From contig OY969916.1 in the NCBI GenBank assembly GCA_963704535.1, positions 4,774,001-4,838,000 on the forward strand: a DNA stretch of 64,000 bases. Reading direction: 5' to 3'. Made by a program: the position numbers and the translations under genes. Numbering within the stretch: the stretch's first letter is position 1; each line of letters begins with the position of its first letter. This document shows, piece after piece, positions 24,466 through 32,496 of this stretch. This stretch comes from G963704535 sp963704535 (lineage in GTDB: Bacteria; Chloroflexota; Chloroflexia; Chloroflexales; Roseiflexaceae). Below the pieces are notes generated by a model, which saw only the letters and a program-made list of their open reading frames with translations, ran no database searches and had not been told where the DNA came from.

Positions 24466-26220
24466 CGAGCCTGAGATCGCCATGTAATATAGTTGGTTCG
24501 GCTCCTGCTGCGTCCACAGCACGAGGTCGACAACGGCAGGATTGTTCCAGAAGTTCCACGACCACTTCACCGACACGCTTGAGTCCAGGCAGCCATCGGC
24601 CAGCAGCGACCAGTCAGGCGTCCAGTTCCCGCCCGCCGGCTTCTTATACAGGTACATGGAGGCGCAACTGTCGCGCAGCCAAGCCTCCTCGTGACCGAAG
24701 AGATAGATTGTGCCGGCGGCGTCGGTGGCCAGCGAGGGATTGTGAGTGTAATGGGCCGTCGGCGGGTCGTCGGCGGTCCACTGGATGCCGTCGGCGCTGT
24801 AGCGGTGGTGGATGCGCCCGTACTGGAACTGGCTGCCGACCTGCTCATAGGCGCCGATGTAGGCGATGTGCAGCCGGCCATCGCGGGTGATCAGCAGGCT
24901 TGGCCCTTGATCGAGGCTGTAGAAGTCGTTGGCGAACTGCCCGGCCGCGATCAAGGTGCTTGCTGAGTCCCATGTTCCGTCGGAGCTGCGCCTGCGAATG
25001 CGGATGCTGCCCTGGTTTGCTCCCGCCTCCACCAGCCACGCGACGTACAGCCGTCCGTTTCCATCGAAGGCCAGGGTCGGGTGCCCGTTGTTCAAGCCGT
25101 TCTGGTCGTCGACGCGCGCCTGGTGGCTCCAGGTCCCGCCGGCGTTGTTGTTGTAGTAGAGGGAGCGGCGGCCGTTCTCCACCAGCGTGTAGACGACGTG
25201 CGCGGTGCCGGTGCCATCGACGGCTAGGGCCACGCCCTCACTGCCCTGGCGCAGGCCGTTGGAAGACGGCCACCGGCTATCGGCAAGCTGCGTGCTCGGC
25301 CCCCAGGCGTCTGTGCGTGTGTCAAAGGTCCCGTAGAGCATCGGCCCATCGTTGTCCATCCAGATCAGATGCACCCGATCGTTCCCGTCGATCGCCACAT
25401 CGACGACCGAGACAGCAGCACGCGCGACCGGGCGGTGGGCCACGTCGGTCTCGACGAAGGCGCTGGGAAGCCCGGCGGTCGTGGCACGATAGGCGTGGAT
25501 ATAGTTCTGGTACAGCTCCGGTGCGAAAATGTAGACCCGGTCGGCGCTGGTCCTGATGACTTGGTGTGTCCCAACATCGGAGAAGCCAGGGCCGACATGG
25601 ATCGGTGAAGAGTTGCCCGGCGGCACGCTCGTCGGGGAGGCGGTCGGCGTCGCCGTCGCCGCGCTGGTAGGAGACGCCGTGCGAGAGGCGGTCGGCGTCG
25701 CCGTCGCCGCGCTGGTAGGAGAGACCGTGCGAGAGGCGGTCGGCGTCGCCGTCGGCATGCTGGTAGGAGACGCCGTGCGAGTTGCCGTCGGCGTGGCGCT
25801 CGCCGCGCTGGTGGGCGTCGCCGTGCGAGTTGCCGTCGGCGTGGCGCTCGCCGCGCTGGTGGGCGTCGCCGTGCGAGTTGCCGTCGGCGTATTTGTCGAG
25901 GTCGTAGCTGGCGACGCGGTTGGTGTTGCCGTGCGAGTCGCCGTCGGGGTACGGGTGGGTGTCTTGGTGCGGATAGCTATCGGCGTTCGTGTTGCGGTCC
26001 TGCGTGGAGTGGCAAGGGCCGCGAAAGCGTCTGAACTCTGCCCGGCGCCGGCGGCCTGAAATGGCGCCAAAACCAGGTACAGGAGCAACAACCCGGCAGC
26101 GGCCAATTGTGCGATGATGAATGCGCGGGGCAGGCGCACGGCCCGTCCCAACAAGCCGATTATGCCCGGCAATCGGCGTGCCAGGCGCGTGCGACGATCG
26201 GAGCCGGCAGGACCCTCCAT
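24463..26220 (-). CDS. Surface protein: Thr/Pro repeat stalk plus beta-propeller-like domain
   Basis: 585 residues. Basic N-terminus, one membrane segment (about 32-52), then about 125 residues of degenerate TPTATRTA repeats (residues 70-200) encoded by tandem DNA repeats, then a domain of about 380 residues with repeated VDVAIDGNDRVHLIW, LAVDGTGTAHVVY, LAFDGNGRLYVAW, LLITRDGRLHIAY and LATDAAGTIYLFG blades, as in sialidase/BNR-like propellers. The catalytic sialidase residues are not evident, so binding is as likely as hydrolysis. GGAGG precedes ATG 26220. It is probably displayed on the cell surface on a flexible stalk. Confidence 0.8.
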   Translation of the reverse strand: MEGPAGSDRRTRLARRLPGIIGLLGRAVRLPRAFIIAQLAAAGLLLLYLVLAPFQAAGAGQSSDAFAALATPRRTATRTPIAIRTKTPTRTPTATRTATPTASPATTSTNTPTATRTATPTSAASATPTATRTATPTSAASATPTATRTASPTSMPTATPTASRTVSPTSAATATPTASRTASPTSAATATPTASPTSVPPGNSSPIHVGPGFSDVGTHQVIRTSADRVYIFAPELYQNYIHAYRATTAGLPSAFVETDVAHRPVARAAVSVVDVAIDGNDRVHLIWMDNDGPMLYGTFDTRTDAWGPSTQLADSRWPSSNGLRQGSEGVALAVDGTGTAHVVYTLVENGRRSLYYNNNAGGTWSHQARVDDQNGLNNGHPTLAFDGNGRLYVAWLVEAGANQGSIRIRRRSSDGTWDSASTLIAAGQFANDFYSLDQGPSLLITRDGRLHIAYIGAYEQVGSQFQYGRIHHRYSADGIQWTADDPPTAHYTHNPSLATDAAGTIYLFGHEEAWLRDSCASMYLYKKPAGGNWTPDWSLLADGCLDSSVSVKWSWNFWNNPAVVDLVLWTQQEPNQLYYMAISGS

Positions 26221-26467
26221 AGAGCCTCCTCACATAACTTTCCTCAAGACCGGATACCTTCGGGATGAGGATACCACTAATGGCGAATATACAATCATTG
26301 GTTTGATGACAAACTGCTATCAGAAACACGTTTCAGATCAGTAAACGCTGCGATGCGCCGGCAGATACTCATGGCCGGTCGCCAGCCTTGCGGAGACCGG
26401 CGACGACCCGAATCAGAAGTCTGTCAGCTCCGTATCAGCCTCCTTCTACAGGGTACCTTCAAACATG

Positions 26468-26476
26468 TGGTATAGT
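26468..26476 (+). promoter_or_regulatory. Candidate extended -10 promoter of LCP gene
   Basis: TGGTATAGT (TATAGT at 26471-26476) fits an extended -10. The leader to the gene would be about 200 nt. No good -35 is seen. Confidence 0.4.
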
Positions 26477-26607
26477 AGGCGGCGAATCGTCGGCGATGAT
26501 TTTATGGCGCGGCGTCAGGAGCGGGCTGCCAGATTCAATCGACCGGGAAGCTTGCATCACCGGCGCGCATCAGGCATTCTCCCCGGCAGAGGTTGCCCCA
26601 CCTGTGA

Positions 26608-26662
26608 ACACTGGCACGAATTGTGCCAGTGTGATACGGGTAGACGGACATCTGGTGTCCGT
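26608..26662 (+). promoter_or_regulatory. Twin hairpins in LCP leader
   Basis: ACACTGGCAC/GTGCCAGTGT (26608-26632, 5-nt loop GAATT) is followed by ACGGACA/TGTCCGT (26644-26662, 5-nt loop TCTGG). Both are perfect and end 25 nt before the start codon. They may be an mRNA leader structure or paired protein-binding sites. Confidence 0.6.
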
Positions 26663-26686
26663 CGTGGGCTTAGAGTGGAGAAGTTT

Positions 26687-27742
26687 ATGGCGCGTCCGCG
26701 ACGACGGCGCCTTGTGCTGGGCGTCTTTGGAGTGGTTATCCTCATCCTTTCTGCCGCGACGCTGCGGCTCGGCTGGGAGTGGAAGCAGGCGTTGAACAAC
26801 GTCGATGCGATGATCGTCCCGACCGTCACACTCCCGACGAGCTATGTCCCCGTAGAGCCACGTGAAAGCACAATCGCCCTTCCTATGCCAACCAGCGCTC
26901 CCACCGCAGTGCCGGACCCAGGCGGGCCGGTGAACATCCTGCTGCTTGGCACCGACGCGCGTCTGGGCGAAGACATCAGCCGTACCGACGCGATCATCTT
27001 GGTGCGCCTGGACCCACGCGCCAATCGGGTCAGCATGCTCTCGCTTCCGCGCGATCTGTGGGTGAAGATCCCAGGCCACGGCCAGGCGCGCATTAACGCG
27101 GCCTATACGATCGGCGAAAGCAAGCTTGGCCAGGGGTACGGGCCGGCGCTGGTCAAAGAAACCGTCAGCACGCTGGTCGGCCTCCCGATCCACCATTTTG
27201 TTCTGATCAACTTTGAGGGGTTTAAGGCGCTGATAGATAAAATCGGCGGTATTAGCATTGACGTTCCCAAAGCGATCGACGACCCAGCCTACCCGACCGA
27301 GAACTACGGCACCATCGAGGTCCACTTCAACGCCGGGCGGCAGTTCATGGACGGCGAGCGCGCGCTGATCTACGCGCGCACCCGCCACGCCGACAGCGAC
27401 TTCGGGCGCATCCACCGCCAGCAACAAGTGCTGATGGCGATCTTCGATCGCGTTCGCACGCAGGGGCTGTTGAGCCAGCTTACCGGCCTGGACGATTACA
27501 CCGGCACTCTGCGCGACTACATCCGTACCGATCTTTCCCGCAACGATATGCTGGCCCTGGCTGGCGCCGGGGCGCAGCTTCACCCCGACAGCATCCAGCG
27601 CTACTCGATCGACTCGGACATGCTGGTGATGTTGAAGAAGCCGGCCACGTTCGCGGCCGACCCCAAAGCGCTCAAGCAGCTTGTCAACCAGCTTGTTGGT
27701 AACTCGCTCGTCTCGGCCGGCGGCGAAGGCCCTTCCCGCTAG
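26687..27742 (+). CDS. LytR-CpsA-Psr (LCP) family glycopolymer ligase
   Basis: 351 residues. One membrane segment (about 8-26), a linker, then the LCP domain from about 85: NILLLGTDAR, SRTDAIILVRLDP, VSMLSLPRDLWV, FEGFKALIDKIGG and the signature YARTRHADSDFGRIHRQQQV with the arginines that bind the lipid pyrophosphate. LCP enzymes move undecaprenyl-linked polymers to the cell wall or proteins outside the membrane. GGAG lies 8 nt before ATG 26687. It could act on the polysaccharide made by the 1-4592 locus, but that is inferred. Confidence 0.93.
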   Translation: MARPRRRRLVLGVFGVVILILSAATLRLGWEWKQALNNVDAMIVPTVTLPTSYVPVEPRESTIALPMPTSAPTAVPDPGGPVNILLLGTDARLGEDISRTDAIILVRLDPRANRVSMLSLPRDLWVKIPGHGQARINAAYTIGESKLGQGYGPALVKETVSTLVGLPIHHFVLINFEGFKALIDKIGGISIDVPKAIDDPAYPTENYGTIEVHFNAGRQFMDGERALIYARTRHADSDFGRIHRQQQVLMAIFDRVRTQGLLSQLTGLDDYTGTLRDYIRTDLSRNDMLALAGAGAQLHPDSIQRYSIDSDMLVMLKKPATFAADPKALKQLVNQLVGNSLVSAGGEGPSR

Positions 27743-27771
27743 GGCTTGTCAAGGAATAGCTTCCCGTTTTT

Positions 27772-27834
27772 GGAGATTGGAGATTGGAGATTGAAGCGGC
27801 GCTTCAATCTCCAATCTCCAATCTCCAATCTCCG
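27772..27834. repeat. GGAGATT heptamer hairpin, 26-bp perfect arms
   Basis: Tandem GGAGATT units ending GAAGC (27772-27797) face their exact complement (27801-27826) across the loop GGC. An extra heptamer follows. The GC-GGC-GC centre is shared with the hairpin at 56676. Confidence 0.93.
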
Positions 27835-27927
27835 AGCGAGCAAGCGCTCATTTCCCAATAAACACCTAGACACACACAGCGGAGTCCTCCCACCATCGCA
27901 GCACCAGCAAAGCCAGAATCAACCCTC

Positions 27928-29457
27928 GTGCGGCGCGTCGCTGTCGCCGCGCTGTTGATCGCGCTCGGTAATATCGCCAGCCGCGTCCTGGGAGTGCTGC
28001 GAGAAGCGGTGATCGCCGGGCAGTTCGGCCGCGGCGTAGAGGTCGCGACGTTCACCGCCGCGTCGATCGTGCCGACGATCGTCTACGATCTGCTGATCAA
28101 CGGGGCGATCAGCGCGGCGCTGGTGCCGGTGTTCAGCGAGTACGCCGAGGGTGACGAGCAAGCGTTCTGGCGGGTCGCGTCGAGCGTGATCAACCTGGCG
28201 CTGCTGGCCCTGATCGGCGTCACGGCGCTGCTGATCTGGCAGGCGCCGCTGGTGGTGGCGCTCCTGGCCGGCGGCTTCACCGCTGAGATCCGCGCCCAGG
28301 CCACCGCTATGGTGCGGCTGCTCCTGCCCGCAGTGATCGCGATGGGGCTCTCCGGGCTGATCACGGCGCTGCTGTACGCACGCCAACGCTTTCTGCTGCC
28401 GGCCTTCACGACCAGCGTCTACAACCTGGGGATCATTCTGGGGGCGGTGCTGCTCACGAAGCGGTTTGGTCCCTTCAGCCTGGTCGCTGGCGTCCTGATC
28501 GGCGCCGCGCTACAGGTCGTCCTGCAACTGCCGGGGCTGCGCGGGATGGCCTACCGGCCGGTGCTCGACCTGCGCCACCCCGGCGTCCGGCGCATCCTCA
28601 AGCTCTACGCTCCGGTGGCGCTCGGCATCGGCTTCTCGGTCGCCGGCATGATCCTGGACCGCAACCTGGCCTCACGGCTCGAAGCCAGCACCATCCCGAC
28701 GATGCGCTACGCGACCACGCTGATCCAGTTCCCGCTGGGCCTGGTCGCCGCCGCCGTCTCGTTCGCGGTGCTGCCGACGCTTTCGCGCCAGGCCAGCGCC
28801 GGCGACGAGCAGTCCTTTCAGGCGACACTGGCGATGGGGATCAAAGTCGTGCTGCTGCTGATTCTGCCCGCGACCGCCGGGCTAGCCGCGCTGGCCGAGC
28901 CGATCATCGCGCTGGTCTACCAACGGAATGCGTTTGGCGCAAGCGATACGGCCGCGACGGCGCAAGCGCTGCTGCTCTATCTGCCGGGGCTGCCCGCAGC
29001 CGCGCTCGACCAGATGCTGCTGTTTGCCTTCTATGCCCACAAGCGCACCCTGGCGCCAAACCTGGTGCAGGGCGCGGCGATCGGCCTGTACGCGATTACC
29101 GCGCTAACGCTGCTGGGGCTGAATCTCGGCATCAGCGCCCTGATCGTGGGGAACTCGGCTCAGTGGATCGGCCACGCGCTCATCCTGCTGCTGCTCTCGC
29201 GCAACCTCGTCAGCCTGCGCGGGCTACGGCTCGGCGAGGCGCTCGTGAAATCAGGCGCCGCAAGTCTGGCGCTCGGGCTGGTTACGTGGGGGCTGGCGAG
29301 GATGCTGGGGCCGGGGAGCGGCGCGGCCCTGCGGATGATCGTCGCCGGCGCGGTCGGCACGGCGCTCTACTTCGGCCTGTGCCTGGCCATGCGGGTCGAG
29401 GCGCTGGATTTCTTTACCGCCGCCGTGCGACGGCGGATCAAAAAAGGGGGAGTTTGA
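27928..29457 (+). CDS. murJ: Lipid II flippase MurJ (MviN)
   Basis: 509 residues from GTG 27928, with about 14 membrane segments. GNIASRVLGVLREAVIAGQFG and TFTAASIVPTIVYDLLINGAISAALVPVF are the conserved first helices of MurJ. It flips lipid II to the outer face for peptidoglycan synthesis. No ribosome-binding site precedes this GTG; an ATC at 27895 in frame, preceded by GGAG, would give the N-terminus AAPAKPESTLVRR and may be a rare start or a mutated ATG. The final residues KKGGV and the stop come from a family A repeat. Confidence 0.94.
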   Translation: MRRVAVAALLIALGNIASRVLGVLREAVIAGQFGRGVEVATFTAASIVPTIVYDLLINGAISAALVPVFSEYAEGDEQAFWRVASSVINLALLALIGVTALLIWQAPLVVALLAGGFTAEIRAQATAMVRLLLPAVIAMGLSGLITALLYARQRFLLPAFTTSVYNLGIILGAVLLTKRFGPFSLVAGVLIGAALQVVLQLPGLRGMAYRPVLDLRHPGVRRILKLYAPVALGIGFSVAGMILDRNLASRLEASTIPTMRYATTLIQFPLGLVAAAVSFAVLPTLSRQASAGDEQSFQATLAMGIKVVLLLILPATAGLAALAEPIIALVYQRNAFGASDTAATAQALLLYLPGLPAAALDQMLLFAFYAHKRTLAPNLVQGAAIGLYAITALTLLGLNLGISALIVGNSAQWIGHALILLLLSRNLVSLRGLRLGEALVKSGAASLALGLVTWGLARMLGPGSGAALRMIVAGAVGTALYFGLCLAMRVEALDFFTAAVRRRIKKGGV

Positions 29458-29486
29458 GGGGTCGCCCCTCAAGAATCCCATTGACA
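29440..29486. repeat. Family A copy supplying the murJ stop codon
   Basis: AAAAGGGGGAGTTTGAGGGG provides AAA AAG GGG GGA GTT TGA to murJ. The core continues to GCCCCTCAAGAATCCC between two convergent genes. Confidence 0.88.
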
Positions 29487-29491
29487 ACCGA

Positions 29492-29893
29492 CTATTGCCC
29501 CTGTTGCGCCGCCACGCTCGACCCCTCGATACCCAACCGGCGCAGGCTCTCGACCAGGTTCTGCAGCGCAAACATATCTTTGCCAATGTAATCCTCCGCC
29601 CCGACGTGCAAGCCCTCCATCGTGGACTCCTCTTCGCTGCGAACGGTCAGCATAATAATCGGAATCCCGACCGTATCGAGATCGCCTTTGAGAGTCCGGC
29701 ACAGGCTATAACCGTTCATGTCGGGAAGATTCACATCCAGGACCACGGCGGCGGGGCGGCTGGCGCGGATAAGCGCTAGCCCTTGCGCGCCCGTATGAGC
29801 GATATCGACATTGAAGCCATAACGTAGCAACTCTAACTGAATCCGCATCGCCTGCACCTGGCTATCTTCGACCAGCACAATTCGCTCAGACAT
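29492..29893 (-). CDS. Single-domain response regulator (CheY-like receiver)
   Basis: 133 residues, a receiver domain only. RIVLVEDSQVQAM holds the acidic pocket, AVVLDVNLPDMNG the phospho-acceptor Asp, MLTVRSEE the Thr and YIGKDMF the Lys. GAGGAGG lies 5 nt before ATG 29893. Without an output domain it must act through a partner protein. The nearest sensor gene on the same strand is the RsbR-like protein at 30221-32104, separated by two family A elements. Confidence 0.9.
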   Translation of the reverse strand: MSERIVLVEDSQVQAMRIQLELLRYGFNVDIAHTGAQGLALIRASRPAAVVLDVNLPDMNGYSLCRTLKGDLDTVGIPIIMLTVRSEEESTMEGLHVGAEDYIGKDMFALQNLVESLRRLGIEGSSVAAQQGQ

Positions 29894-29930
29894 CTCAGCC
29901 TCCTCGTAGTGTCTTACCACACAAATTTTG

Positions 29931-29990
29931 CGGTGTGGAGGAGGCTTGGAGGGGGCCACCCCCTCCAAACCACCCCCGCAAAACCATTGT
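29931..29990. repeat. Family A variant (GGAGGGGG/CCCCCTCC core)
   Basis: GTGGAGGAGGCTTGGAGGGG pairs with CCCCTCCAAACCACC. It lies upstream of the receiver gene in its leader region. Confidence 0.7.
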
Positions 29991-30073
29991 GACGGACCAA
30001 TAGTACTATGAAATGTAGTAATTAAGACCGACAGCTACCCAGTAGGACAAGGTTCTTTGGTGCTTTGCAGTTC

Positions 30074-30178
30074 TAAGAAGCTGTCTGAAAAGGGGGAGTT
30101 TGAGGGGGCCGCCCCTCAAGAACCCCCTTCCACCATGGACTACGAGCGACGCATCAACCTTTACAGACAGTCTCTAAA
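30074..30178. repeat. Family A TIR element
   Basis: GAAGCTGTCTGAAAAGGGGG to TTTACAGACAGTCTC with the core TTGAGGGGGCCGCCCCTCAA. The 3' part has a 25-nt unrelated interior. Confidence 0.85.
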
Positions 30179-30220
30179 AAGGGGAGATTCGAGGCAGCTT
30201 CCGGTACGCATCAAAGGCTA

Positions 30221-32104
30221 TCAGCAACTCTGCTTCCTTTCAGGAGTACGCGGCTGCCCCCGCGCCGCAGCACCCGACCGCGCGGCCAGCGCAAACGCGA
30301 TCCCGCTCTGAAGCGTCGCGCGAGTGACGATATTGCTGAGATCGAGCCCCAACCCGACCAGCGTCTGGGCAACCTCCGGGCGGATGCCGGTGATGATTAC
30401 CTGGGCGCCCAGCAGCTTGACCGCCTGGGCCGCCCGTAGCAGCCCGTTGGCCACCTGGGTATCGACCACCTGCACGCCGGTGATATCCAGGATCGCGGTG
30501 GTCGCCCGGCTCGACGACACACCCTCCAGCAATGTCTCGATCACCTGTTGAGAACGGCCACTGTCGATCGAGCCGACCAGCGGCATCACCACCAGGTCGT
30601 CGGCCAGCGGGATGATCGGCGTACTCAACTCGCGCAGCGCGGCCTGCTGCGCCGCGATCACCTGCTCCTGCAAGGCATTCCGCTCTTCCTCGGCGCGCAC
30701 CTGATCGGTCAGATTGCGGCAGATCCCTACCAACGCCTGCGGCCGGCCCTCGGTGTCACGGATCGCGAAGCCGGAGAGCTGGCCGGGAAAAGTGCTGCCG
30801 TCATGTCGCCGGTAGTCAACCCGACCCTCCCATGCGCCCTGCGCGAGAACGCGCCGGGCAATCTCCTCGACGCGCGTGCGCGGCTCGGCAAACAGCTCGG
30901 AGATCGACATGCCGATAATCACCTGCTCCTCGCCGATCATCGCCTGGAACGCCGGATTTGTGTAGGTCATTGTGCCGTCGAGCGCCGCCACACCGATGCC
31001 GTCGGGTGCATTCTCGGCCAGCGTGTAGAAAGTATGCAGCGCCGACGTACGCTGGGCAACCTGAAGCTCCAGGCTGTCGTGCAGCCGCGTCAGCTCCTCC
31101 AACTGGAGCCGAGCCTCTTCCTGTAGCTGCAAGCGCTCGATGATCGCCGGAGCCAGCGACGAGACGGTGTTGATCAATTGCAGCTCATGAGTCGTGAAAC
31201 GCCGCTCCACTGACCAGCCGACCCATATGCGGGCAATCTGATGTTCGCGCAGCATAAGTGGAGCGGAGAGTAGGGCCGGGATCTGCATCTCACCTAGAAT
31301 CCGGCGGGAATTCTGGCACATTCGCTTTTCCAGGAGCGCGTCTTCTACCGCGATCAGCTCATCGGATAGGACAATTGGGCTGATGGCAAAATCGGGCAGA
31401 TAGACTCGTAGGCCCATCTGCGGAGAGCGCTCAAATCCACGCTGCCAGGACGCTACCGCCTCCGACCATAGCGGCGCACCATGCGCGTCATTCTCGTAGA
31501 TATAGAGCGTGGCGGTCACTGCACCGAGCGGCTCAAAGTAGCGTACGACGACATCAACCACCTCGTCCATACTGTTGACAATACTCAGGTCGCACGCCAA
31601 CCCGTAGAGCTGCCCCTGCTGAACGGCGTGAAGTTGAGCTTCGCGCACCCGTCGCTCGGCATACTCAACCATCGCCTGCGCCAGCACATCGGCGATCACG
31701 ACCATGCACTCGGCCCCATCGGCAGGATCGAGTACCTCCCACGGCTTTAGTGTATCGAAGGCACTCTGTCCCACGAGCGTAAACAACACCTGCGGGTCAC
31801 CCGAAGCCATTTGCAGCGTATGACCATTCTCGCACCCACCGTTCGCAGCACTGCCGTCGTGCAGATGCGCCGCAACAGGGATCATGTCCAGTACTGCCAG
31901 CAATGGCATCATACTGCGCTCTGTGGCGGCCTCGCGCAGGGCAACCACGAGGTGCCGCGCAAGCGACTGCTGCTGTTCCGGCGCCAGGCGGGCATACTGG
32001 GTATCGCTCTGCTGTATCGCCAAGGATAGCGCATCACTGAGGATGCGAGCCTGTTGATCGAAATAGATCAGAAATGAGCTGGCAGTGTGGATTGTACTGA
32101 GCAT
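30221..32104 (-). CDS. RsbR-like sensor with GAF, PAS and STAS domains
   Basis: 627 residues. An N-terminal helical region (1-160) is followed by a GAF domain (about 170-340), a PAS domain (about 365-480, TFYTLAENAPDGIGVAALDG) and a C-terminal STAS domain (about 500-610). The STAS part LIPLADDLVVMPLVG-like start, AILDITGVQVVDTQVANGLL and ITGIRPEVAQTLVGLG match RsbR-type stressosome proteins; the first T of DITG and the DT pair mark phosphorylation sites. It probably senses a signal and passes it through RsbT/RsbU-type partners, none of which are in the window. Confidence 0.88.
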   Translation of the reverse strand: MLSTIHTASSFLIYFDQQARILSDALSLAIQQSDTQYARLAPEQQQSLARHLVVALREAATERSMMPLLAVLDMIPVAAHLHDGSAANGGCENGHTLQMASGDPQVLFTLVGQSAFDTLKPWEVLDPADGAECMVVIADVLAQAMVEYAERRVREAQLHAVQQGQLYGLACDLSIVNSMDEVVDVVVRYFEPLGAVTATLYIYENDAHGAPLWSEAVASWQRGFERSPQMGLRVYLPDFAISPIVLSDELIAVEDALLEKRMCQNSRRILGEMQIPALLSAPLMLREHQIARIWVGWSVERRFTTHELQLINTVSSLAPAIIERLQLQEEARLQLEELTRLHDSLELQVAQRTSALHTFYTLAENAPDGIGVAALDGTMTYTNPAFQAMIGEEQVIIGMSISELFAEPRTRVEEIARRVLAQGAWEGRVDYRRHDGSTFPGQLSGFAIRDTEGRPQALVGICRNLTDQVRAEEERNALQEQVIAAQQAALRELSTPIIPLADDLVVMPLVGSIDSGRSQQVIETLLEGVSSSRATTAILDITGVQVVDTQVANGLLRAAQAVKLLGAQVIITGIRPEVAQTLVGLGLDLSNIVTRATLQSGIAFALAARSGAAARGQPRTPERKQSC

Positions 32105-32496
32105 TGCTATGCAGCTCCATTATGTGTGACGCAAGAGACACGACGCCTGTGCCGGGTCATTAAACAAGTATAAAATCAGTAAAGTGATTCAGCAATACCT
32201 CATCTGTCCTATGGAGCGCTGGTACTGACGATCACGCCGATTGCGGGAAGATGGGTCAGGTTGGTTCAGCCGGGGGCTAGGGCACCAACGACGGTCGCTG
32301 GCGACCAGCGATACATACCAGCTTTCCAACGGCTAATACAGCTTGGCGTACGTCGGCCCACGGTTTCTCATCACGAAGCACGCGAAGATACGAAGTTCGC
32401 GAAGGCTCTATAGCCACATCTATTAGCCCTCTTCGTGGTCTTCGTACCTTCGTGCTCTTCGTGGTAAAACTGCTGGTTTGTTTACGCGAAGCTATA
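32105..32496. other. Intergenic region with CTTCGTG inverted repeats
   Basis: No gene seen. At about 32371-32397 CACGAAGCACGCGAAGATAC and at 32430-32464 CTTCGTGGTCTTCGTACCTT form an inverted pair of short tandem units. A shared intergenic region between two minus-strand genes. Confidence 0.55.

Noticed and set aside
24900..25556. Long plus-strand frame opposite the surface protein
   Set aside because: Arg/Pro/Ser-rich antisense shadow of the real gene.
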